Assembly: GCA_030704615.1 (NCBI GenBank)
Contig: CM060733.1
Coordinates: 21,080,001-21,144,000, forward strand
Origin: Takakia lepidozioides
Lineage: Eukaryota; Streptophyta; Takakiopsida; Takakiales; Takakiaceae
DNA length: 64,000 nucleotides
Direction of reading: 5' to 3'
Shown here: positions 1 through 12,160 of the stretch, piece by piece
Position numbering within the stretch: the stretch's first letter is position 1
How the letters are laid out: each line of letters starts with the position of its first letter
Made by a program: the position numbers and the translations under genes
The notes under the pieces: model-generated
What the model was told of the DNA's origin: nothing
The model's database searches: none
The model's input: only the letters and a program-made list of their open reading frames with translations

Positions 1-2
1 AT

Positions 3-3000
3 GCGCTTCTGCAGACTCCATGGCGAGTTGTGGGGCGTGCGTGTGCTGTCTCCACTCCGACTGAGGAGATGACCGAGGTAATGAGTCGAAGCTTGCTGAG
101 CTCACTACAGTTTGAGGTTTTGGGAATCGACTGCAAAGTTTGAGATGTTGGAAATGCGGACAGCGAAGTGTAGTGGACATTGTTGCAGTTCTTTAAGAGG
201 TTAGCTGCTTGGGTGCGTGATTTCAGGTGAAAGCTCGATCAGGGGCCGAGTTGAGGCGGAGTTTGCAGTGGTGGGATGTCATTGCGCTTGGAGTAGGGGG
301 GATGGTGGGAGCGGGCATCTTCGTGACCACGGGTGGTGCTGCGCGTAAGGATGCAGGACCTGCGGTTATCGTGTCGTATATGGTCGCTGGTCTTTCAGCA
401 CTTCTGTCTGCGTTCTGCTACACAGAGTTTGCCGTGGAGATGCCTGTTGCGGGGGGTGCTTTCAGTTACCTTAGAATAACTTTCGGTAAGTCTCGGAAGG
501 CTATAGGAGTGATTGTCCCTCAGTCTACCCACTATCAGGATGTTTGGTCAGAAGCTTGTAATTGTTGACTTATGAAGCTGCTTGTTGAAGCCTTAATTGC
601 GGGAAGGATGCGCAGTCGAGGCCTCCTGCACTGTTGAGAGCAAGTCGTCCAGCTGTAAATAGAATCCTGGACTGAGGGAGCTCACCTCTTCAGTTTGCTT
701 GCAGGGGAATTCCCAGCCTATATCACAGGCGCTAATTTGATTATGGAGTATGTTCTGTCAAATGCTGCGGTGGCCCGTAGCTTTACTTCGTATGCAGCCA
801 GTTCGTTTGGTGTTACACATGACGATGCTTGGCGGGTGGAGTTGAGAGGCTTCCCGCCCGGTTACAGTCAACTGGACTTCCCAGCTGTTGCCGTCATTGT
901 CGCGCTAACGGTCTGCCTGTGCTTCAGGTACTTTCGTTTGCCTCTGTCGCTTTGAGCACTTTGCTTCGCATTAGTGGTGATCAACGCATTGACCAGTATG
1001 AACCCGTATTGGCTCAGCTAGCACCGAATTCCTGTCGAAAGTGTCTTGGGGGTAGATGTGCTTTTTAGTGAGTGCCTGCATGGTCAGTGAAGAACTAGCT
1101 GGATTTCAGAACTGTCAGGGTGAAGAGACTCGCCGATGCAGACATCCCTCTCAACTGTCTATTCGTTCCCTCTCTGAAAATCAGTCCCTGCTGGTTTGGA
1201 AACTTCACAGATTTCTACGTAAGATGAGGCTGAACGTACATGTGGCATTCTGACCTCTAAATCCTGGTGGTTGATGTGAACAGCACGAAGAAGAGCTCCA
1301 TCTTCAACTTGGTGATGACCCTCCTCCACGTTGTCTTCATACTCTTCATTATAATTGTCGGATTTTCCAAAGGAGAATCTAGAAATCTCTTCCACGCTGG
1401 GAATCCATCTTCAAATCCGAGCGGATTTGCACCTTTCGGTTTGCAGGGTGTGTTCAATGGTGCCGCGATTGTCTACTTTAGCTACATCGGCTACGATGCA
1501 GTCTCAACGACAGCTGAAGAGGTCGAGAATCCCGCGAAGAATATGCCCATAGGTGTTTCAGGATCTGTGATTGTTGTTACAATCCTCTACTGCCTCGTTG
1601 CGGCTGCTCTTTGCATGCTCCTGCCTTACGACATGGTGAGTGTCCTGCTCAATTTTGATCGTTCCAACTGTATAGTAATATGGCCTCAACATTTTCGTTC
1701 TTGTTCTACGCTCTAAGAATTGCTGTGACAGTATGGTCTAAGACTCAAAGCCAGTATTTTAACAAGGCAGTGTAACCTCACTCTCTTAAAATCTGCGAAG
1801 TTGCACGGGCTATTATGGCGCTGTCGCTGAGATCTATTTTTTACTCTCAATACTTGTGTGCTGAGCAGCTACAGTTGTGAGTGCCGCAACTGACAAGGTC
1901 TGATGTGCGTGACAGATTGATTCGCAAGCACCTTTCTCAACCGCGTTCCAGCAGCTGGGTGGTTGGGAGTGGGCATCCAATGTTATTGGTGCGGGTGCCA
2001 GCCTTGGTATTGTCACGTCGCTTTTGGTTGCCATGCTCGGCCAGGCTCGTTACATGTGTGTGTTAGGCCGGGCTCACGTGGTGCCTTACTGGTTTGCTAC
2101 TGTCAATTCCTCAACTGGCACGCCTGTGAATGCCACAGTTTTCCTCGGTGAGTCTGAGTTGCAAAACTGTGTGGATTTGCTGTCCTGATTGTAAACTTTC
2201 ACAGCACCCTGCCAAGACATACGACCATCATGTATGAGGCACTTTATCCAATTGTTCCGTCACATGTGAGAGCTTAATCTCTCATGTTGAAGAGTTTGAG
2301 TTCAAATTGGAAGGGAATCTTACAAATGGATGTCATGGTGGGTGCAGGTGTATGCACAGCTATGATAGCATTCTTCACAGAGCTGGATGTTCTCCTTAAT
2401 CTGATCTCAATCGGCACTTTGTTCGTGTTCTACATGGTGGCCAATGCTCTCATATTCCGTCGCCATGTTGTGGTCGGAAAGACGAACTCCTTGCCAACTC
2501 TCGCCTACCTAATCCTTCTTTCAGCCTCTGCAGCGGGCTTTGCTATTCTCTGGCACCGTTATTATGGCTGGGGTCTCTGCCTGTGCGGAGCACTCGCCAT
2601 TATACTTACTTTCGTTTTCTGGTTCCGCGTACCAACTGTCCGAAAGTCAAAGGATTGGAGTGTGCCGTTCATGCCATGGATAGCGGCTGCTTCGATCTTC
2701 CTGAACGTTTTCTTGCTCGGATCTGTGGATAGGGAGTCCTACATTCGGTTCGCAGTTTGGACAGCTGTGGCAATCGTATTCTACCTCCTCTTTGGTGTGC
2801 ACTCTACCCATGATGCGAATGTCCGTCGCGAAGGTGAATACATGGAAGGGAGTGTTGAGTTACATGTTCAGAGACTCGTTGTAGTTCAACCCATGATGAC
2901 GGAGATTTTGGATAAGGTGGCATCCACCATGGTAGATATACCAGCTAGCGGGTTGGGAGACGCGAAGGAGTTGTCTGCAGTGACCGACTCTACAGCAGCG

Positions 3001-3120
3001 ATGGCGAAATCTGACGATGAAGCACGCTGGATACAAGTTAAACCTGCACCATCAGAACGTGGCGATGTCGCCTTGGACGTACACCCACAGCAAGTGTTTC
3101 GGCTCTCTAGCAATCTTTAG
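3..3120 (+). CDS. CAT: Cationic amino acid transporter (APC superfamily, CAT family), 5' end outside window
   Basis: Membrane permease of the plant CAT family, which imports cationic or neutral amino acids across plasma or vacuolar membranes. I built exons 3-77, 227-485, 705-927, 1284-1635, 1916-2147 and 2348-3120; every junction is GT-AG and the total is exactly 638 codons ending in TAG. The first visible exon reads STPTEEMTE and joins VKARSGAELRR, the usual residues before TM1 in this family. Diagnostic stretches follow: GGMVGAGIFVTTG (TM1, substrate site), FCYTEFAVEMPVAGGAFSY, VFNGAAIVYFSYIGYDAVST, EEVENPAKNMPIG, LVAMLGQARYMCVLGR and LLNLISIGTLFVFYMVANA. The long C-terminal tail is hydrophilic. 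The initiator exon lies left of the window. No frameshift or premature stop, so probably functional. The paralogue within the family is not determined. Confidence 0.93.
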
Positions 3121-6100
3121 AACAAGCACTGCAGCAAGTTAGACTTATACAAATGTCAGCGCACTTCAAAAAGAAGGTGCGATCTAACTAGGACTGGGAA
3201 CAGTTTAGAGTGGGCATTTTGACCCGCTGCCACCGCCTCTCGAAATGTACTGGCTGTGTGGCCGAGTGTAAATTAACATTGTAATCTACTATTTACGCAT
3301 GAACCCCTAAGTGGGTCAATGCAGTCAAAAGATCGAAACGAGACTTGCAAACACTTGGAATGAATGTGTATGATAACCGCAGTGATTGTGAACGGCGATG
3401 CATACTGATACTGCAGTTACAGTTCCTGATGATTCATGAAGCACTCAGGGCAGATTGTCTGTCATCCTAGTGACATGTGCTTAGAAAGCTTGACAGTATG
3501 CCGAGTTTATATTAGTGGAGGGAGTAACCTGTATCCTATTAAGTAACACAAGTTCTGTCTGTAACAAAGGATATGAATGGCAGTGTTTATCTCAATTGTT
3601 TTGTGCGGGGTACATGCTGTGAGAGAATTGAAATATCATGAGCAGCGAGCGGCCAGTCGCTTTATCTTTCGTGCACCCATCACACTGTATGTGAAACAAC
3701 CCTGTAGCAGCCAGGACGTAGTCTGTGAAGCTGGCATATGGCAACTTCGTCACACTAAGGATACTGAAATATGATATTGGCACGTGTTGCAAGTAGCAAA
3801 CGTTTTAGTGTGCAGAGCTGTCGACACGACCAATGTCTTAGGATGGGAAAAAAGTAGAAATCTTTGTGCAGTGCTGGCTCTGGTCAGGCATGGCAGGCTG
3901 CTCGCTTCAACACTCCATCGTCCCCCACACCTCTTTCCTGCTAGTAGCTACTCCTGTAACTGAGAACTAGACCACTCTCATATAGATTGACAGGGTTTAC
4001 TAAGGTGTAGTTCATTCACCCTCATTCTGATCCTAATCAGGTAAACCCACTAATAACGTACTTTGGCCTTGAGCAGTCAGTTAGTGAATAAATTCTGGTT
4101 CCTTGGGATAGATCATAGTGGTATACCCAGTATTAAATACTAACATGCAGTAGATTGGAGGAAATCAATGAGGCGATTTGCTGCATGAGAAGGATGAGGT
4201 ACACCACACACAGCACTGGAAGTGCGCATTCCTCATACAGCGCCAAGTAAAGAGCGACGCAGAAAGATGAAGGCCAGCATTAATAGCTCCCTCTTTTCTT
4301 GTGAGGAATGAAAGAAGCGGTGGGCGGCATTAATGGCAGCCTTCCAGCTCGTGAGGAAACCGCATATTCCGCGCATCCTGCACCCCTTGCCAGCTTGCCC
4401 TCCTCTTCATCAATTCACGAAACCTTAAAATACTCGGACTGCATGCCATGTTACCCCCAACCAACTTTCCGCGACCCACTCTTAGCAAATACTTCGAACA
4501 TACTTCGAACATAATATACTTCAAATCCTTTGTACATATACTTCGAACTTCAAAGGATTTGTAAGTCCATTACATTCGTAATCTCATGAAGCTCTTCAGA
4601 TCAGGCCTGCTTCATGCACAGCCGTCTCGCAGCTACTTAGCATTGCTGCCACTGCCATCTCCGAAGTTAATACACACTATAATATCCTTTGTCAACGTAG
4701 CATGGTGCATGAGGTATTCATCCAAATATCCAACAGAATATAGGGCACGATTATACGTACTCATCCATAATGTAGCCCACTCACCTACCTCTGTAGAGTA
4801 CATTCCTATGGATCGTTTAGACCGTCTCCGTCGTTGCACTTCAACGAAAGATGGACGTCGACGAATAGGGGACGGACGGGACAAAAGAGTACTAGAATGT
4901 GCAATAAAGGTGGGCAGTTGTTTGTCAACTTCCGTCCGGCAACTTGTCGCTGCCAACAGACGAGACGACGGACAAGGCCGACAAAGGTGGCAGAGCGACA
5001 GAGAGAGAGAGAGAGAGCGAGAGACAGAGCGATGGTGGCAGGCAGCAAGCAAAGCCGCACAGGGGCCGATGCGCTGTGGGGCACGGGCCGTGCGTGACAC
5101 TGCTCACTGCTGCATCCTCCGCGGATCTGAGGCAGCGGCATGGGAGACGCTCCACTGTACTTGTCTCTTCCTGCTCCTCGCTGACCTGTGTGAGAGCTAG
5201 ATGCTGTGGGGCATGGTTCTACATAGCCTGGTTCTAGCAGCAGAATCTGGGTGGCTGGAAGATTTTTATTTGAATATATAATAAGCACTAGGATGGCCAG
5301 CAAGACATGTTTTCGGACATTATTCTGTGTGAACTTACCAGAAGTGGATCAGATTCTGTGTGCACTAAATATTGCTGAAGCATAAGGCCAGCAAATTGTG
5401 CCATTCATGTGCACAGCAGCTTCTACTATCTTCTCTCATTGTTTTGGCTAAGTTTTTCTCAAATCCAGGGCTCCCAAAAGGAAGGTGGCTTCCATGAATG
5501 TTGCCGACTAGAATCCGCTACTGCTGTTTCTACAATCCTTGATCTTATCTTTGTATATCTCAGTATTGAAGCAAAGAAAGAATGGCTCTGTTGTCTGCAG
5601 GTTACATCAAAAATCCGGACACGGGATTCGCTCCACTCAAGATTCTACGCCACTGCATAATCCGAGGCAAGTCCGAGGCCCGGATTCATGTGAATTGCAT
5701 CTGAATCGAAAAATCGTGGCGCCCCCCTACACGACCAGGCCTCGACCGTGACTGGAAGCACGTCAGGGGGCTCTTCTCCCACTCATCTTCACTTCGCCGA
5801 CTGACCTGTGCTGTGTTTCTCTTTCATCCCTGTTGTTTTTTCTTCCTTAGAACTTGACTCCCGCCTGCTTCGGCCTCGTTTGTTCTCGGGGTCCTAATGG
5901 ACGAGGCGACCCGTTTCGGGTCGCGTCAGGGTGGGCTGCAGAATTCATCCAGGATGTAACTTCGTCCGATGACATCAGATGAAAAAAAATTCTGAACGAA
6001 AGTTGTGCGCCTTGATGTTATGCACCCGCCTGTCTTTATGGCACCCTAAGATAATAAAATCCCTGCCGTCAGTGATTTTCTTAATGTGCAGGGGTACCCA

Positions 6101-6769
6101 AAATTGGGTGGTTCACGGCCCTCCAGCACCTTTGACCGAGTGACGTGGCAGGCTAAAGGGGTGAGGGGGCGATCAAAAGCCGGCGATGGGTTTAGGCACG
6201 GGGCTGCATGTCCGCCCGTGCGGACACACCCAGGCACCCGAGATAATGATGATGACGGGCCCGGCAGGTGGCGGGAGCGGCTGGGTATCTTCTCGGGCAC
6301 ATTCTCCAGCCTTCCTTGCACCTTGCTTACGGGCATTTCTCTCGATTGTCGCTGCTTTATGTTTTTGCTGCGCTTGTTTTTGCTATCGTCGCATGCAGGT
6401 GATTTGCAGGGGGGTTTCTATGTGTGCTCATTATGAGCGTAGCTCGAGCTGCACAGCCACACATTTTCCATGCAGAAAACCAGCGGGAGCTGTTCCGTTT
6501 TGCGAGATATGGCCTTGGAACTTGATCTTCCTGCATTTTGTGCATTGACGATGCTGTTAGGGTTCAATTTGGAGGCGTTTCTGCTTGTACTGTCTGCCGT
6601 CACAGATGCTAATGCGCGCTGATTTTGTGTGTTCATGTGTGCTGCATTTCTGTATCTTCATCTCGCCTGTTTTCTACATAGGCTTGCATTCATTGGGGTG
6701 AGTTGTTGGGGTGATCTGTGTGGGGGTTAGGAAATGGATGGCACCTAAACGCAAAGCCTTGGATGCAGG
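3121..6769. other. Intergenic, no gene recognised
   Basis: After the transporter stop I see 3' UTR-like sequence and then no ORF resembling a known protein. Contents: a GA-rich microsatellite near 5,000-5,030, an 11-bp inverted repeat (CAAATCCTTTG / CAAAGGATTTG) near 4,521-4,562, a perfect hairpin at 5,906-5,924, and a CpG-richer stretch about 5,640-6,400 that could be promoter or decayed repeat. ORFs here of 60-200 codons are low-complexity and unconserved in appearance. Confidence 0.6.
5906..5924. other. Perfect short hairpin
   Basis: GCGACCCG and CGGGTCGC are exact 8-bp inverted arms around a TTT loop in a CpG-rich patch. No neighbouring gene end makes a terminator reading meaningful in a plant. 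Function unknown. Confidence 0.5.
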
Positions 6770-8440
6770 TGAGCCACCACCAACTGGATGTTCTGAACTT
6801 GGCAGGCAGTCAGTATGAAGCCTGTCGAGAAAATTATCAGACGAACAAGGTAGCCACAACCCCCATGTCAAGCTTCTTACAGTTTGTCAGGTCAAAATTG
6901 GAAATATTGGCACCCAGTATGAAGGAAAAGGGTCACATTCTGTGCACGGACTTGCCTAGTAAATATATTAGTAGGGACACGATTCAGAAGTTGGAAGCCA
7001 CAGGGAATCAGATAACAGAGCTCTTGAGGCTCGTGACTGATGCCACCTTGACGGATGCAGAGGTCCAGCTTTGGTTTGATTTGTAAGGTAGGTAACTGTA
7101 TTCTTCTGATGTTTTTAGATGGGGTTTTTAGGTACCCTCAACTCACCTGAAGCTTGGAGTCCAAGTCCTTGTGAAAAGAAGGTTGTCCATGTATTGTTGG
7201 CATCAGACCCAGACTTCAAGGGGAATTGTTTTGGTTACTGACCTCCGCATAATACTTGAAGTTCAACCCAAATGGTTCTTTCCTGGTGATTTTCTGTGCT
7301 CTCTTGCAATGTATGTAGCTATCAGGATTAGATGCTTGGATAGGTCAGGTTTACTACAAGGAAGAGAGGGGTAGAGATTGCTGGTATGCACATATGCTAC
7401 AGCGATAGAGGATTGAGCAAGCAGAGTAAAGATAGGAAACAGGAAGGACTGGGAGACTAGGGGATGGAAGACCGAAACTGGCAAATCAACTCATAATAAG
7501 AACAGTAATGGTACAGAGGGACATTACTGAAAGGTGACGACAGACAAGCAGAGAGACCAAGAGCCAGATTGACAAGTGGATGTGCACTTGTGGATTGTTA
7601 AAAAAGCATACAATAGTTAAGATTTGTAGTGCTGTGTTGGATTGGACAGACATGGAACCTCAAAGTCCCACATTGGATGATCTATTCAAGAAGACTCGAA
7701 CAAAATCGCATATTTATTATCTCCTTGTTACTGAACATGACATCGCAGAGAAGCTTTTGGCTAGGAGCCAGACACCCTTGGTGAAGCCGGCTCTCAAGGT
7801 TTAAGTAGTGGATGTTTAGTTGGAATCTCAGAGAGCATTCCACATCAGCTCATTAGGATGTTTGCATGTAAGTTGTAGCTTCATCCTTGCATCAATCTAT
7901 GTTGTCTTCTGGATTAGAGAAATATCATCATAGGAGATGTGAATAAGATTGCCTCTTAGTTGGATCGGAAGATAGACATTCGGAAGAGAGTTAGTCTGTT
8001 GCTTGGAGTGAGCCCTTACTGGCAGGGCGGTAACCAGGGAAGCTCTGGATTCCATTTTCAGAATGTAAGACAGTCTCTTTGCCAGATGTTGACCTCACTA
8101 ACGGAGCCTGGGCTGCACCCCAAAGATCTGCCAGTTCATCAGCGTTGCTTGTAGGTGATGCTGCCATCACCCGTGACAACGCAGGGAATTTTGTTCTTCT
8201 TCGGGCTGTGTACTGAAGCTTCGAGAACGGCTGTGAAATGAGGAACAAGCTGCTGGTTTGTGTTGGTGGCAATCTCCTGCAGCCCTCGTCTCTCACTACG
8301 ACTCCACAGCGGATGTAGGTTACAGAAGGAAGCTGTGTGCCCACGCACGAATTTTCTTTTACCTCGACCTGTGGAGGAGCTGCTGCAGGAGCTTTGTCCG
8401 GAAAATGCCTCCCTTGTATTCTGCACTGACATCTCAGACG
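6770..8440 (+). pseudogene. Possible relic of a SEN1/MAA3-like helicase gene
   Basis: Two + strand pieces look protein-like. The first (about 6,770-7,086) ends a reading frame with SSFLQFVRSKLEILAPSMKE, ILCTDLPSKYISRDTIQKLE and TLTDAEVQLWFDL, which resembles the region before the P-loop core in plant SEN1/senataxin-type helicases. The second (about 8,365-8,440) has EELLQELCPENASLVFCT, resembling the 'nASLvFCT' strand after the Walker B region. No P-loop or DEAD-like box is visible between them and no continuous frame joins them. Family identification is from memory of the motif style and is weak; it may instead be an unrelated degraded gene. Confidence 0.35.
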
Positions 8441-10951
8441 GTTGGCAGTCGGTTATTTGCAGATTCGCACGATGAAAGAAAGGGCCTGCCTTCGCGTTCG
8501 TCGGGTGCTGCGTTTCGGGTGCCCGGCAATTCCCCATGAATCGATGACGTAGCCCGATTTTTTGGGCCGGAATCCTCTGTCGGCTTAGGCATGAGTTTCC
8601 CGGAATTTGGATTCAAGTAGAAATAGGCCCAAATGGAAATCTATGCATGTAGAGTGGTTAGAATGCTTCCAAAATAAACCCCAATGTACTACAGCCGTTG
8701 CATTCCAGATTCATGACCCAAAAGTCACCTTTCTGGCATATATGTTTGCAACTAATTATATCTATGGCACTGAATCAGTCGATTATGTTGCTAACTACAT
8801 CTTCTATCTCGACATAAACTGTCATATAGATTTTCACCACAAGACAAAAACTTTTTTGTGGGCTGAATTCAACCAGTGCAGAGGCCCTAAAACACTCTTG
8901 CACTTCTCAATTCCTACAAAATGAGAAAACCTGCCTCATCATGTAGTCAGGGATCTTTCACCCTTTCGGATATAAACGCAATATAAAAACTTTTCTCTCA
9001 AACCGCTGAGGTCTTGGCCAGGTCTTTGCTTTCAAAGCCCATTTCGTGGGGGAACCCACCAGCAAAGGCCAGCCACATGGCACATGATCTCTCCAAGTAT
9101 TCTGATGCTGTTACACGGTTTTTGAACTTGGAGCTGCCATAATGTTCTTCCCTTTGCACCAATGAAGGACTACACTGTTCCTGCTGGTCGCTCCTCAACT
9201 GGACAGAGATCCAGAAAGTTATACCTGTTGAAGGGTTTCCACCCATGCCCAGGCAAGCCAGAGAAAATTGGTCACCTCAGCGAAACTCTTTCATGGCCCG
9301 GACAGGGGTTTATTTTGTGCTTCAACGCCCAGTTGCTGGGGCTGGTGTTTCCTTGGAGACCAAAAATATATGGTGGTTAGAAGTTATCCAGAGTACTCTG
9401 GTCAGGGGAGACATTATGGCATCTGAGCGTTACAGTGTTTTTCTTGCTCTTTTCTCCTTTCCCCTTTTCAAAAAATAAACTTCGTCTGTGGTGACTACTC
9501 TGTTCAGCCTCACTAACCCTAATGTACTAAAGCAATTTCACCATTTTCATGACTCAAGGCCACCTTTTTTGCCATATCTTTGCACATTCTTCCATCTATA
9601 AAGTGGACTATGTTTCAAGTACACCTATCTCCCACAAACTTTCATAGATTTTCACCATACTGATTGCAAGATCACAATTTGTTGGTGAGCTGCAACTTGG
9701 AATTCAGCTTTGTTTAAGGCCCTAAGAAATTCACAACCCCTCCTAAACGGGGAGTCTATGAAATTTTCGGCTGGTAGTTACCCTTTTCATATAAAATGTA
9801 TCAAAACAATGGTTTTCTCAACACACTGCAGGTAATGTCCAGTTGGGAAACATATGCATGAAAACCATGCATGGGAGCCCTTTCCTGATTGTGTATTGGA
9901 AGGTTGGTTCCATGAAGGGTCACCCCTTACCCGCCAGAAGCCACAGGGCGCAGAATCTCTGATTAAATTCTGATGCCCTTTCATGATTTTTGGACTTTGA
10001 GCAGCCATAACTTTCTCCCATTTGTGGCAATAAATCTCAGGCAGGTGATCTCAATGTGGGCTACAATGTTCCTGATGGCAGCTCTTCAGTTGGACAACGG
10101 ATTGAAGTTATGGCTGTTTGAAATACACACCTGAAACAGGTTGCTTCTGCATTAGCAGTCAGTAACATATACACTTGCAAGGGATGTGGTTGCATGTGTT
10201 GCCCACTCTATGACAAACTGTGTCTGAAGGGAATTGAATACTTGTGAATGGTAAAGTTGGTGAGTTGCGCTGTAAGACCTCCAAGCAGATGACTGTTCCA
10301 GAGACTCACCATTGACTTGGTTATATGTGCCTAAATGACCCTGCCATTCCTAGCGCTTCAACAATCCTCTACCTGTGTCCTGCATGTTTCATGAGACTGT
10401 TGATCACAAGTTGTGTCCAGCTTGCAAAAAAGATAGAGGTCTCCAGGTCATAATGCTTGGGACCAAGCCTCTAAAGGAATAGTTGAGCAACTACAAAGTC
10501 GTAACTCATAACTCGTAACCCTGTGTAAGAGACCTACCTGATAGCAGGCAGTAGCTGTAACAGATCACTACCAAGTACACCACAAGCTCGAATCCCATGT
10601 TTCTCCCCATAGCCACATATATAGTACAAGTAAAATGGTCTTACCCAAACACAAACCATCAGTTGGAAGACAATACACATTTTCTTGCAACTATGATCTT
10701 CCAACCCTTCAAAACAAGGTGGTATATTACATGCTCTCTGCTTCTTTCCCCCATGCTAAAAGGGAATCACTCCTCGCCCATCTATGGTCCAGCGAGGGTC
10801 GACATGCCAGCAGAAAAATACTTCTCCTTTCAAATTCTAATAGAAAAAATTCCCAGACAGACTTCCACTCAACCAACAACATGTACCTTTCTAATTTTAT
10901 AAGATCCTCCACAACTCTTTGACGCATCTCCCCCTCCCCCTCCCCCACGTG
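8441..10951. other. Non-coding; holds an old segmental duplication
   Basis: No convincing gene. The stretch 8,670-9,270 is repeated in diverged form at about 9,500-10,130 (see the repeat entry). The remainder up to the BRWD stop is AT-rich with no recognised domain and may include its 3' UTR and downstream flank. Confidence 0.6.
8670..10130. repeat. Diverged tandem segmental duplication, two copies about 830 bp apart
   Basis: Copy 1 (about 8,670-9,270) and copy 2 (about 9,500-10,130) share collinear landmarks in the same order: AATGTACTA, CATAGATTTTCACCA, AGGCCCTAA, GAGC(T/A)GCCATAA(T/C), and (C/A)TGTTCCTG with a following CAGTTGGACA/CAACTGGACA block. Divergence is high with many indels, so the event is old or both copies belong to an interspersed repeat family. 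Confidence 0.6.
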
Positions 10952-12160
10952 TCATTGCCAGGTCCCTTGAATATAGTCGGCCAGTCGCTGCAGCTTGTTC
11001 CCTTCCTCACTGCCTTCCCCATAGTACTTCTCCACATTGGAAACTAGTAAACAGAGATCGTGTTCCAAAGCTTCCACACTGTGGTAGTAGTCCTTTTCCA
11101 CCCTGGCCCATATTGTGTCGAGTGTGAGAGGTAGAGGTATTCTGCAAGCAGCCAGAAGTAACTGTCTTAGGGCCAAAGGGAATCAGCCATGATCTGGTCA
11201 AAAGCATTCATCTATTCCTACAGGTTTCAAAGGTCAAGCAAGTCCTGAAAACTATAGGCCTCATTTTCAACAAGGAAGCTCGAGAAACAACTTCCCACCA
11301 AGGCTAATGCAGCTAAAGCGACAATAGGAGTTCGTACAATCGAAGTTGAGAGTATTCAATAGTTTTAAGAGCCAAGATGGGAATAAAAGGTCACCTATTC
11401 AAGTAGTCTGCATCCTTCACCGCATCCCGCATTAGATCCACGCCATAATCAGCCTGTAAAGTCTCAAAATCCATTAAACATCCCAATGTAACACTGCATA
11501 TTTAAAAGGTACTCAGTCAAGGATTCACTAGGCAACCATAGAACTGAGCAAGGTTGCATGATGTCAGAGGGAGAGAAGAGGTGAAATGCATACCTCATTG
11601 TAGGATGCTTTCTCCAAAGCCTCCAACAAACCGGTCTTCACTGTCTCATCAATGTGCGGTAGCTCCCAACCTCGAATCTTGTACTCCTTGTCAAAGAGCT
11701 CCCAGGGGGAATGCTGTGTCACTTCACTTGAATCGACTTTGTACATCACATGGCACATCTCCCATGGACTATCTGGAAACTCTGTCGATTTAGGTTTGAT
11801 CAGTTTAATCCGACCTTCCCACCAATCTCCTCCCTTATCTGCACTGTTCCACCAGACTTGGCAGTGGTCCCGGGCCCTCCAGCCTTTTCTCATGGAAGCC
11901 TCGTACCGGCTACCCTCAACAATAAAATCAGGGTGGTCAGTGAGTTCTGGCAGTGTCAGCCAGAAAGTTCTGCCAAAAACACGGGAATGAGGGTCAGTAA
12001 ACTCAAGCTCCAGTCTGCAGCAGGTCTTCCGTAACTGATGCTCAATAATGTAGTCCAGCCCTTTGATGTGGCAAAATTCAACTGCCTGAATAGGCTGTCT
12101 CAGTGTCTTCCAAGGCCCCTTCTCATCCAACTTTGCCTTCTCAAGGAAGTCTTGATGTCC
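10952..12160 (-). other. BRWD Tudor-like and bromodomain region (exons 23-25)
   Basis: Exon 23 carries the conserved post-linker domain: [61 protein letters not shown] and [10 protein letters not shown]. Exons 24-25 carry a bromodomain: ADYLN, then [20 protein letters not shown] and [15 protein letters not shown], with the acetyl-lysine Asn position occupied in SNVEKYY. The protein stops about 20 residues after the last helix. Confidence 0.85.

Noticed and set aside
4586-5303. ORFs on both strands around 4.6-5.3 kb
   Set aside because: Driven by a GA/CT tract and CG-rich sequence; no recognised residues, no splice-consistent extension.
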